Assembly (NCBI GenBank): GCA_036518635.1
Contig: DATDMT010000285.1
Coordinates: 1 to 5,286 of the forward strand
Direction of reading: 5' to 3'
Origin: AWTP1-18 sp036518635
GTDB lineage: Bacteria > Pseudomonadota > Gammaproteobacteria > Burkholderiales > Rhodocyclaceae
DNA length: 5,286 nucleotides
Part shown: positions 1-5,286 of the stretch, piece after piece
Numbering within the stretch: position 1 is the first letter of the stretch
How the letters are laid out: each line of letters begins with the position of its first letter
The notes under the pieces: model-generated
Databases searched by the model: none
The model's input: only the letters and a program-made list of their open reading frames with translations
What the model was told of the DNA's origin: nothing
Program-made: the position numbers and the translations under genes

Positions 1-1
1 C

Positions 2-997
2 GTCACCGGCGCCGCCGGATTCATCGGCATGCACGTCTGCGAGCGCCTGCTCGCCCGGGGTGACGAAGTGGTCGGGGTGGACAACCTCAACGATTACTAC
101 GATGTCTCGCTCAAGGAAGCCCGCCTGGCGCGGCTGACGCCTCATTCCGCCTTCCGCTTCGCCCGCCTCGACGTCGCCGACCGGGAAGGCATGGCCGCCC
201 TGTTCGCCACCGAACGCCCGCAGCGGGTGATCCACCTGGCAGCCCAGGCCGGGGTGCGCTACTCGCTGAAAAACCCCCACGCCTACGTGGACAGCAATCT
301 GGTGGGTTTCGTGAACCTCCTCGAAGGCTGCCGCCACCACGGCGTCGAGCACCTGGTGTTCGCCAGCAGCTCCAGCGTCTACGGCGGCAACACCAAGCTG
401 CCCTTCGCCGAAACCGACAACGTGGACCATCCGGTCAGCCTCTATGCCGCCACCAAGAAGGCCAACGAGCTGATGGCCCACAGCTACGCCCACCTCTACG
501 GGCTGCCGGTGACCGGGCTGCGCTTTTTCACCGTCTACGGTCCCTGGGGCCGGCCGGACATGGCCTACTTCAGCTTCACCAAGGCCATCGTCGAAGGCCG
601 CACCATCGACGTCTACAACCACGGTGAGATGCAGCGCGATTTCACCTATATCGACGACATCGCCGAAGGCGTGCTGCGGGTGCTGGACAAACCGGCCGAC
701 GCCGATCACGGCTTCGATGCGGCGCTGCCCCACCCGGGCACCAGTTGGGCGCCCTACCGGCTGTTCAATATCGGCAACCACCAGCCGATTGCCCTGATGA
801 GCTTTATCGAAACCCTGGAAACCGCCCTGGGGCGCAGCACGGAAAAGAACTTCCTGCCAATGCAGGACGGCGACGTACTCGCCACCGCCGCCGACACCAG
901 CGCCCTCAACGCCTGGACCGGCTTCGCGCCGAACACCCCGGTGACGCAGGGCATCGGCCGCTTCGTCGCCTGGTACCGCGACTACTACAAGGTCTGA
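2..997 (+). CDS. UDP-glucuronate 4-epimerase-like NAD-dependent epimerase (5' end cut by window)
   Basis: This is a cytoplasmic extended-SDR nucleotide-sugar 4-epimerase, probably inverting C4 of a UDP-hexuronate. The reading frame is open from the first bases: the NAD-binding glycine motif TGAAGFIG is encoded at 5-28, before the first ATG at 29. That ATG is therefore internal, and the true start lies a few codons upstream of the window. Subfamily marks are DNLNDYYD just after the Rossmann motif, SSSSVYG (365-385), the catalytic YAATK (Tyr 443-445, Lys 455-457), RFFTVYGPWGRPDMA, and MQRDFTYIDDI. This set is typical of bacterial UDP-glucuronate 4-epimerases, which run to about 335 residues; the visible 331 codons fit a nearly full-length protein. 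It ends 1 base before the next gene, a UDP-HexNAc dehydrogenase, so the true substrate could be UDP-GlcNAcA rather than UDP-GlcA. The family call is firm; the substrate is inferred. Confidence 0.92.
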   Translation, partial: VTGAAGFIGMHVCERLLARGDEVVGVDNLNDYYDVSLKEARLARLTPHSAFRFARLDVADREGMAALFATERPQRVIHLAAQAGVRYSLKNPHAYVDSNLVGFVNLLEGCRHHGVEHLVFASSSSVYGGNTKLPFAETDNVDHPVSLYAATKKANELMAHSYAHLYGLPVTGLRFFTVYGPWGRPDMAYFSFTKAIVEGRTIDVYNHGEMQRDFTYIDDIAEGVLRVLDKPADADHGFDAALPHPGTSWAPYRLFNIGNHQPIALMSFIETLETALGRSTEKNFLPMQDGDVLATAADTSALNAWTGFAPNTPVTQGIGRFVAWYRDYYKV

Positions 998-998
998 G

Positions 999-2297
999 AT
1001 GAGCCTCCCTTCCAATACTGTCGTCGCCGTCATCGGCCTGGGCTATGTGGGCCTGCCCCTAGCGGTCGAGTTCGGCAAGCATTTCCGCACCATCGGTTTC
1101 GACCTGTCGGAGGCAAAGGTAGAGGCCTATCGCCGCCACGTGGACCCCGCCGGCGAGGTTGCCGGCGACGACCTGCGCGCCGCGCTGAAGCTGCAGCCGA
1201 CCACCGATGCGGCCCTGCTGGCGGAGGCCGACTTCCTCATCATCGCCGTACCGACCCCGGTGGACGACGCCCACCAGCCCGACTTCGCGCCCCTGGTCGG
1301 CGCCTCGATCAGCGCCGGCCGCCACCTGAAGCGCGGCGCCACCGTGGTCTACGAATCCACCGTCTATCCCGGCGCCACCGAGGAGATCTGCATCCCGGTG
1401 CTGGAGCGGGAGTCGGGCCTGAAATGGCGGGAGGGCTTCCACGTCGGCTACTCCCCCGAGCGGATCAATCCCGGCGACCGGGAGCACACCCTGACCCGGG
1501 TCATCAAGGTCATCGCCGGAGACGGCCCGGCCTGCACCGACCGGGTTGCCGCTCTCTACGAATCCGTCGTCACCGCCGGCGTGCACCGGGCCTCCAGCAT
1601 CAAGGTGGCCGAGGCCGCCAAGGTGATCGAGAACACCCAGCGCGATCTCAACATTGCCCTGATGAACGAGTTGGCGATCATCTTCGACAAGATCGGCATC
1701 GACACCAGCGAGGTGCTGGAAGCCGCCGGGACCAAGTGGAACTTCCTCAAGTTCAAGCCGGGTCTGGTGGGCGGCCACTGCATCGGCGTGGACCCCTACT
1801 ATCTGACCCACAAGGCCGAGATGCTCGGCTACCACCCGCAGGTAATCCTCGCCGGCCGCCGCATCAACGACGGCATGGCAGCCTGGGTGGCGCAGCAGAC
1901 GGTGAAGCAATTGATCCACGCCGGCTCCGGCGTCAAGGGTGCGAAGGTGATCGTGCTGGGCCTCACCTTCAAGGAAAACTGCTCCGATCTGCGCAACAGC
2001 AAGGTCGCCGATCTGGTGGCGGAACTCGCGGACTTCGGCTGCGAAGTCAGCGTGCATGACCCGCTGGCTGACGCCACCGAGGCGCAGCATGAATACGGCA
2101 TAGCGCTCACCCCCTGGGAAGCCCTGCCGACCGAGGCCGACGCCCTGGTCCTGGCAGTGGCCCACGCCGACTACCTGCGCCAGCCGGCCGCGCAACTGCT
2201 CGCCCGACTGCGCCCCGGCGCGCCGGTGGTGGACGCCAAGGCCGCCATCGACCCGGCGGCGGCGGCCGCCGCCGGCCACCCGCTGTGGAGGCTGTGA
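999..2297 (+). CDS. tviB: TviB/WbpO-type UDP-N-acetylglucosamine/galactosamine 6-dehydrogenase
   Basis: This cytoplasmic enzyme makes a UDP-N-acetylhexosaminuronate by NAD-dependent four-electron oxidation at C6 of a UDP-HexNAc. Its 432 residues match the family length. Domain order is an N-terminal NAD domain with GLGYVGLP at 13-20 (G13, G15, G18), a central domain, and a C-terminal UDP-binding domain with GLTFKENC at 321-328. Active-site residues known from UDP-glucose dehydrogenase can be placed: Thr121 in ESTVYPG, Lys208 and Asn212 in AAKVIENTQRD, and the nucleophile Cys261 with Asp265 in GGHCIGVDPYYL. The stretches YSPERINPGD, IENTQRDLNIAL and GGHCIGVDPYYLTHK are those I recall from Salmonella TviB, not from ordinary UDP-glucose dehydrogenases. 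An AAGG at 989-992 sits 6 bases before the ATG, inside the end of the upstream gene. The C-terminus carries a six-alanine run (420-425). UDP-GlcNAc and UDP-GalNAc cannot be told apart from sequence, so the symbol marks the family. Confidence 0.9.
   Translation: MSLPSNTVVAVIGLGYVGLPLAVEFGKHFRTIGFDLSEAKVEAYRRHVDPAGEVAGDDLRAALKLQPTTDAALLAEADFLIIAVPTPVDDAHQPDFAPLVGASISAGRHLKRGATVVYESTVYPGATEEICIPVLERESGLKWREGFHVGYSPERINPGDREHTLTRVIKVIAGDGPACTDRVAALYESVVTAGVHRASSIKVAEAAKVIENTQRDLNIALMNELAIIFDKIGIDTSEVLEAAGTKWNFLKFKPGLVGGHCIGVDPYYLTHKAEMLGYHPQVILAGRRINDGMAAWVAQQTVKQLIHAGSGVKGAKVIVLGLTFKENCSDLRNSKVADLVAELADFGCEVSVHDPLADATEAQHEYGIALTPWEALPTEADALVLAVAHADYLRQPAAQLLARLRPGAPVVDAKAAIDPAAAAAAGHPLWRL
2257..2274 (+). 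repeat. 18-base perfect palindrome in the alanine run at the end of the dehydrogenase gene
   Basis: The bases at 2257-2274 are their own reverse complement and can fold into a 7-base-pair all-GC stem with a GGCC loop. They encode most of the six-alanine run (residues 420-425; three GCG then three GCC codons) close to the C-terminus of the dehydrogenase. The palindrome ends 12 bases before the manC ribosome binding site. It may simply follow from GC-rich alanine codons; a regulatory role is speculative. Confidence 0.5.
2287..2291 (+). promoter_or_regulatory. Shine-Dalgarno of manC
   Basis: GGAGG lies inside the last codons of the dehydrogenase gene, 7 bases before the ATG at 2299. It is the strongest ribosome binding site in the window and supports that ATG as the manC start. 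The dehydrogenase stop codon (2295-2297) falls between this site and the start, so ribosomes ending the upstream gene terminate on top of it. This suggests translational coupling. Confidence 0.75.
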
Positions 2298-2298
2298 C

Positions 2299-3735
2299 AT
2301 GGCGCGGCTGATCCCGGTGATTCTTTCTGGCGGTGCCGGCACCCGGCTCTGGCCGGTGTCGCGGGAAATGCATCCGAAGCCCTTCATCCGCCTCGCCGAC
2401 GGCCAGAGCCTGCTGCAAAAGACCTTTCTGCGCGGCGCCATGCTGCCCGATGTGGAGGCGGTGCTGACGGTGACCAACCGGGAGCACTACTTCAAGTCCG
2501 AGGATGAGTTCCTCGCCTGCCAGACCGCGCCGATCGAGCACGACTACGTGCTGGAGCCCTTCGGCCGCAACACCGCCGGCGCCATCGCCGCCGCCGCCTT
2601 GGTGGCGGCCGAGCGCTACGGCGACGACGCCTGCTTGCTGGTGCTGGCGGCGGACCACATCATCACCGATCAGGCCGCCTTCGCCACCGCCGTCGCCAGC
2701 GCGCGAAAAGCAGCGGAGCAGGGCGCCCTGGTGACCTTCGGCATCCGCCCGGAACGGCCGGAAACCGGCTTCGGTTACATCGAAGCCGGCCCCGGCACCG
2801 AGGGCGCGGCGCGGCCGGTGAAGCGCTTCGTCGAAAAGCCCTCGCTGGAGGTGGCGCAGCAATACCTGGCGGCCGGCAGCTTCTACTGGAACTCGGGCAT
2901 GTTTTGCTTCAGCGCCGCCACCGCCCTGGCGGAACTGGCGGTCCATGCGCCGGCGGTGCTGGCGGCGGTGCGCCCGGCCCTGGCCCACGGCCGCCGCACG
3001 GCCGGCGAGCGCCTCAGCAGCATCGAGCTGGATGCCGGCGACTTCGCCGCCGTGCCCGACATCTCGATCGACTACGCGCTGATGGAAAAATCCGCCAAGG
3101 TCCAGGTCGTGCCCTGTGACATCGGCTGGAGCGACATCGGCTCTTGGACCGCCCTGGCCGCCTTGGAGCAGGCCGATGACAGAGGCAATCGCATCGTCGG
3201 CGAAGCCCTGCTGGAAGACGTCAGCAACTGCTACATCCAAAGCCTGGATCGGGTGGTGGGCGCCGTCGGCGTCTCCGACCTGATCGTGGTGGACACTCCG
3301 GACGCCCTACTGGTGGCGCGCCAGGACCGCGCCCAGGACGTGCGAGCCGTGGTGCAGCGGCTGAAGGCCGCCGGCCACGAATCGGTGCGCCTGCACCGGG
3401 AGGTACATCGCCCCTGGGGCACCTACACCGTACTGGAGGAAGGCCCCCGCTTCAAGATCAAGCGCATCGTCGTCAAGCCCGGCGCCCGCCTCTCGCTGCA
3501 ATTGCACCACCATCGCAGCGAGCACTGGGTGGTGGTCTCCGGCCGCGCCGCGGTGATCAATGGCGAACGGGAAATCGCCATCGGCGCCAACGAATCCACC
3601 TACATTCCCGCCAATACCCAGCACCGCCTGTTCAACCCCGGCGACGAGGACTGCGTGATGATCGAGGTCCAGGTCGGCGACTACGTCGGCGAGGACGACA
3701 TCGTCCGGCTCGACGACCAATACGGCCGCAGCTAA
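2299..3735 (+). CDS. manC: Bifunctional mannose-1-phosphate guanylyltransferase / mannose-6-phosphate isomerase (type II)
   Basis: ManC (also named AlgA, CpsB, XanB or WbpW) catalyses two non-consecutive steps to GDP-mannose: fructose-6-P to mannose-6-P, and mannose-1-P plus GTP to GDP-mannose. It has 478 residues, as expected for the fused form. The guanylyltransferase domain (about 1-290) has GGAGTRLWPVSR at 11-22, Lys27 in HPKPF, FVEKP at 177-181, NSGMF at 198-202 and GWSDIGSW at 276-283. After a linker, the C-terminal type II isomerase cupin (about 325-475) has the metal-binding QLHHHRSEHW at 401-410 and His442 in ANTQHRLFNPG. The usual motif, as I recall it, is QMHHHRAEHW, so Leu402 and Ser407 are mild substitutions; all histidines and the glutamate are kept. 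The phosphomannomutase needed between the two steps is not in the window. The start is fixed by the GGAGG at 2287-2291. The next gene, gmd, uses its product. Confidence 0.96.
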   Translation: MARLIPVILSGGAGTRLWPVSREMHPKPFIRLADGQSLLQKTFLRGAMLPDVEAVLTVTNREHYFKSEDEFLACQTAPIEHDYVLEPFGRNTAGAIAAAALVAAERYGDDACLLVLAADHIITDQAAFATAVASARKAAEQGALVTFGIRPERPETGFGYIEAGPGTEGAARPVKRFVEKPSLEVAQQYLAAGSFYWNSGMFCFSAATALAELAVHAPAVLAAVRPALAHGRRTAGERLSSIELDAGDFAAVPDISIDYALMEKSAKVQVVPCDIGWSDIGSWTALAALEQADDRGNRIVGEALLEDVSNCYIQSLDRVVGAVGVSDLIVVDTPDALLVARQDRAQDVRAVVQRLKAAGHESVRLHREVHRPWGTYTVLEEGPRFKIKRIVVKPGARLSLQLHHHRSEHWVVVSGRAAVINGEREIAIGANESTYIPANTQHRLFNPGDEDCVMIEVQVGDYVGEDDIVRLDDQYGRS

Positions 3736-3742
3736 GCGGCCG
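3723..3742 (+). repeat. GC-rich hairpin spanning the manC stop codon
   Basis: CGGCCGC (3723-3729) and GCGGCCG (3736-3742) form a perfect 7-base-pair inverted repeat around a 6-base loop, AGCTAA, which contains the manC TAA stop (3733-3735). Because the arms are themselves nearly palindromic, the same sequence also reads as a 10-base direct repeat (3723-3732 and 3737-3746). No T-tract follows, so it is not an ordinary intrinsic terminator. It ends 6 bases before the gmd ribosome binding site. Any regulatory role is inference. Confidence 0.45.
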
Positions 3743-3748
3743 CAGCCA

Positions 3749-3753
3749 AAGGA
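3749..3753 (+). promoter_or_regulatory. Shine-Dalgarno of gmd
   Basis: AAGGA sits 6 bases before the ATG at 3760, within the only true intergenic gap of the window (3736-3759). It supports this start. The gap is too short to hold a separate promoter outside coding sequence, and I see no convincing -35/-10 pair in the end of manC. Confidence 0.72.
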
Positions 3754-3759
3754 AACTCC

Positions 3760-4845
3760 ATGAGCAAAATCGCATTGATCACCGGCGTCACCGGCCAAGA
3801 CGGCGCCTACCTGGCCGAGTTGCTGCTGAACAAGGGCTACGAGGTGCACGGCATCAAGCGCCGCAGCTCCCTGTTCAACACCGACCGGATCGATCACCTC
3901 TATCAGGATCCGCACGAGACCGGGCGCCGCTTCATCCTCCACCACGGCGACCTGACCGACTCCTCCAGCCTGGTGCGCATCATCCAGCAGGTGCAGCCCG
4001 ACGAGATCTACAACCTGGCCGCCCAGAGCCACGTCGCCGTCAGCTTCGAGGAGCCGGAATACACCGCCAACTCCGACGCCCTGGGCGCCCTGCGCATCCT
4101 CGAAGCGATCCGCATCCTCGGCCTCGACAAGAAGACCCGTTTCTACCAGGCCAGCACCTCGGAACTCTACGGCCTGGTGCAGGAAATCCCGCAGAAGGAA
4201 ACCACCCCCTTCTACCCGCGCAGCCCCTACGCCGTCGCCAAGCTCTACGCCTACTGGATCACCGTCAACTACCGGGAGGCCTACGGCATCTACGCCTGCA
4301 ACGGCATCCTGTTCAACCACGAATCACCGCTGCGCGGCGAGACCTTCGTCACCCGCAAGATCACCCGCGCCCTGGCCCGCATCAAGCTCGGCCTGCAGGA
4401 CACCATCTACCTCGGCAACATGAACGCCAAACGCGACTGGGGCCATGCCCGCGACTACGTCGAAATGCAGTGGCTGATGCTGCAGCAGGAGCAGCCCGAG
4501 GATTTCGTCATCGCCACCGGCGTCCAGTACAGCGTGCGGGAATTCGTCGCCGCCGCCGCCGCCGAAATTGGTCTGACCGTCACCTGGAAGGGCGAGGGCG
4601 TCAATGAAGAGGGCTATGACCAGAACGGCAAGCGCATCGTCGCCGTGGACCCGCGCTACTTCCGCCCCACCGAAGTCGAAACCCTGCTCGGCGATGCCAG
4701 CAAGGCCCGCGAGAAACTCGGCTGGGTGCCGCAAACTTCGTTCGCCGAACTGGTCTCGGAGATGATGCGCGAAGACCTCAAGGCCGCCGAGCGCGACGAG
4801 CTGGTCAAGCGCCACGGCTTCAAGGCGCCGGACCGCCACGAATGA
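3760..4845 (+). CDS. gmd: GDP-mannose 4,6-dehydratase
   Basis: Gmd converts GDP-D-mannose to GDP-4-keto-6-deoxy-D-mannose in the cytoplasm. This is the branch point for GDP-L-fucose, GDP-rhamnose, GDP-perosamine and GDP-colitose. It is an extended SDR with 361 residues, within the normal size range. The cofactor motif is TGVTGQDG (G9, G12, G15), followed by KRRSS at 33-37, typical of this NADP-binding family. The catalytic residues fall at the same numbers as I recall for E. coli Gmd: Thr133 and Glu135 in STSELYG, and Tyr157 and Lys161 in YAVAK. The family signatures NHESPLRGETFVTRKI and GNMNAKRDWGHARDYVE are intact. The 24-base spacer before it carries its own ribosome binding site. Its last bases overlap fcl by ATGA, so the keto product is most likely passed on to GDP-fucose. 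Confidence 0.97.
   Translation: MSKIALITGVTGQDGAYLAELLLNKGYEVHGIKRRSSLFNTDRIDHLYQDPHETGRRFILHHGDLTDSSSLVRIIQQVQPDEIYNLAAQSHVAVSFEEPEYTANSDALGALRILEAIRILGLDKKTRFYQASTSELYGLVQEIPQKETTPFYPRSPYAVAKLYAYWITVNYREAYGIYACNGILFNHESPLRGETFVTRKITRALARIKLGLQDTIYLGNMNAKRDWGHARDYVEMQWLMLQQEQPEDFVIATGVQYSVREFVAAAAAEIGLTVTWKGEGVNEEGYDQNGKRIVAVDPRYFRPTEVETLLGDASKAREKLGWVPQTSFAELVSEMMREDLKAAERDELVKRHGFKAPDRHE
4842..4845 (+). other. ATGA stop/start overlap between gmd and fcl
   Basis: The fcl start codon (4842-4844) and the gmd stop codon (4843-4845) share bases in the classic ATGA arrangement. The preceding bases lack a good ribosome binding site. Together these indicate translational coupling by termination and reinitiation, which would keep the two consecutive enzymes of GDP-fucose synthesis in step. 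Confidence 0.85.
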
Positions 4846-5286
4846 TCAAGCCCGGCGCCAAGATCTACATCGCGGGCCACCGCGGCCTGGCCGGCCAGGC
4901 CTTGGTACGCGCCCTGCGCGGCCGCGGTCACGACAATCTGCTGCTGCGGACCCATGCCGAACTGGACCTGACCGACCAGGCCGCCACCCGCGCCTTTTTC
5001 GAGCGTGAAAAGCCGGATTACGTCTTCCTCGCCGCGGCCAAGGTGGGCGGCATCGTCGCCAACAACAGCTACCCGGCGGAATTCATCCAGCAGAACCTGG
5101 CGATCCAGAGCCACGTGATCCACGAGGCCTGGCGCGCCGGCGTCCAACGCCTGCTGTTCCTCGGCTCTAGCTGCATCTACCCGCGCGACTGCCCGCAGCC
5201 GATCCACGAGGACTACCTGCTGACCGGCCCCCTGGAGGCCACCAACCGGCCCTACGCCCTGGCCAAGATCGCCGGCATCGAAATGT
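4842..5286 (+). CDS. fcl: GDP-L-fucose synthase (3' end cut by window)
   Basis: Fcl (WcaG) is an NADPH-dependent 3,5-epimerase/4-reductase that turns GDP-4-keto-6-deoxymannose, the Gmd product, into GDP-L-fucose. The frame stays open to the window edge, giving 148 codons of a protein that is usually a little over 300 residues. The ATG at 4842-4844 overlaps the gmd TGA stop (4843-4845) as ATGA. No clear Shine-Dalgarno precedes it, so translation probably depends on reinitiation after gmd. Visible family marks are AGHRGLAG (G12, G15, G18), LAAAKVGGIVANN, LGSSCIYPRD with Ser109 and Cys111, and YALAK with Tyr138 and Lys142. These correspond to E. coli Ser107, Cys109, Tyr136 and Lys140 shifted by two. 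The later catalytic histidine and the substrate-binding half lie outside the window. Identity is firm from the N-terminal half and from its position after gmd. Confidence 0.94.
   Translation, partial: MIKPGAKIYIAGHRGLAGQALVRALRGRGHDNLLLRTHAELDLTDQAATRAFFEREKPDYVFLAAAKVGGIVANNSYPAEFIQQNLAIQSHVIHEAWRAGVQRLLFLGSSCIYPRDCPQPIHEDYLLTGPLEATNRPYALAKIAGIEM

Noticed and set aside
29..31. ATG at 29 as the start of the first gene
   Set aside because: Codons before it encode the NAD-binding motif TGAAGFIG, which is essential to the fold, so the true start lies upstream of the window.
1424..2059. A 211-codon + strand frame inside the dehydrogenase gene
   Set aside because: It is out of frame with the real gene, and its Arg/Gly/Gln-rich translation is typical of a +1 shadow frame.
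1059..2477. A 472-codon open frame on the - strand across the dehydrogenase and the start of manC
   Set aside because: It lies antisense to two genes with intact catalytic motifs. Its translation is a low-complexity mix rich in Gly, Ala, Val, His and Arg with no recognisable motif. Long antisense frames are expected in GC-rich coding DNA.
2107..3240. A 377-codon open frame on the - strand opposite manC
   Set aside because: It is a shadow of manC and the end of the dehydrogenase, with compositionally biased sequence ending in Pro/Arg-rich text and no family resemblance.
3723..3742. Rho-independent terminator after manC
   Set aside because: The hairpin is GC-rich but no run of T follows; gmd with its ribosome binding site comes immediately after, so full termination here is unlikely.
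3723..3746. A 10-base direct repeat as a recombination or operator site
   Set aside because: The repeat follows from the nearly palindromic arms of the hairpin and is too short, in GC-rich DNA, to support a separate function.
3307..4320. A 337-codon open frame on the - strand across the end of manC and the start of gmd
   Set aside because: It crosses two well-supported + strand genes and their intergenic gap. Its Val/Gly/Asp-rich translation is what the reverse complement of high-GC3 coding sequence gives.
4656..5207. A 183-codon open frame on the - strand over the gmd/fcl junction
   Set aside because: The + strand here holds the end of gmd and a frame with clear Fcl motifs; the antisense frame shows no domain or ribosome binding site.

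Overview
This window is a densely packed, single-strand run of five genes for nucleotide-sugar precursor synthesis. All read on the + strand and the window cuts the first and the last. In order they are: a UDP-glucuronate 4-epimerase-like SDR protein (5' end missing), a TviB/WbpO-type UDP-N-acetylhexosamine 6-dehydrogenase, a bifunctional mannose-1-phosphate guanylyltransferase/mannose-6-phosphate isomerase (manC), GDP-mannose 4,6-dehydratase (gmd), and GDP-L-fucose synthase (fcl, 3' end missing). The gaps are 1, 1 and 24 bases, followed by a 4-base ATGA overlap. This is the layout of one co-transcribed, translationally coupled unit. No promoter or terminator lies inside the window, so the operon starts upstream and continues downstream.

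The genes fall into two metabolic blocks. The first two should supply a UDP-activated uronic acid: either a UDP-HexNAc uronate such as UDP-GalNAcA, or UDP-galacturonate if the epimerase keeps its family's usual substrate. The last three form an almost complete route from fructose-6-phosphate to GDP-L-fucose. The isomerase domain of ManC makes mannose-6-phosphate, a phosphomannomutase (not in this window) makes mannose-1-phosphate, the guanylyltransferase domain of ManC makes GDP-mannose, and Gmd then Fcl convert it to GDP-L-fucose. Such blocks normally sit in capsule, exopolysaccharide or O-antigen loci. A polymer containing fucose (or another deoxyhexose derived from GDP-mannose) and an acidic hexuronate is the likely destination. 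No glycosyltransferase, flippase, polymerase or export gene is visible here.

The DNA is strongly G+C-rich with G/C-dominated third codon positions. The protein variants, notably the PVSREMHPKPF form of the ManC signature, look proteobacterial. A betaproteobacterium (Rhodocyclales- or Burkholderiales-like) is my best guess, but it rests on resemblance only.

All catalytic motifs that fall inside the window are intact and no gene is broken. I see no mobile element, RNA gene, CRISPR array or unexplained long non-coding stretch; the largest intergenic gap is 24 bases. I do not find an undescribed system. The points worth a second look are the substrate of the epimerase/dehydrogenase pair and two small GC-rich hairpin-forming sequences next to gene junctions.
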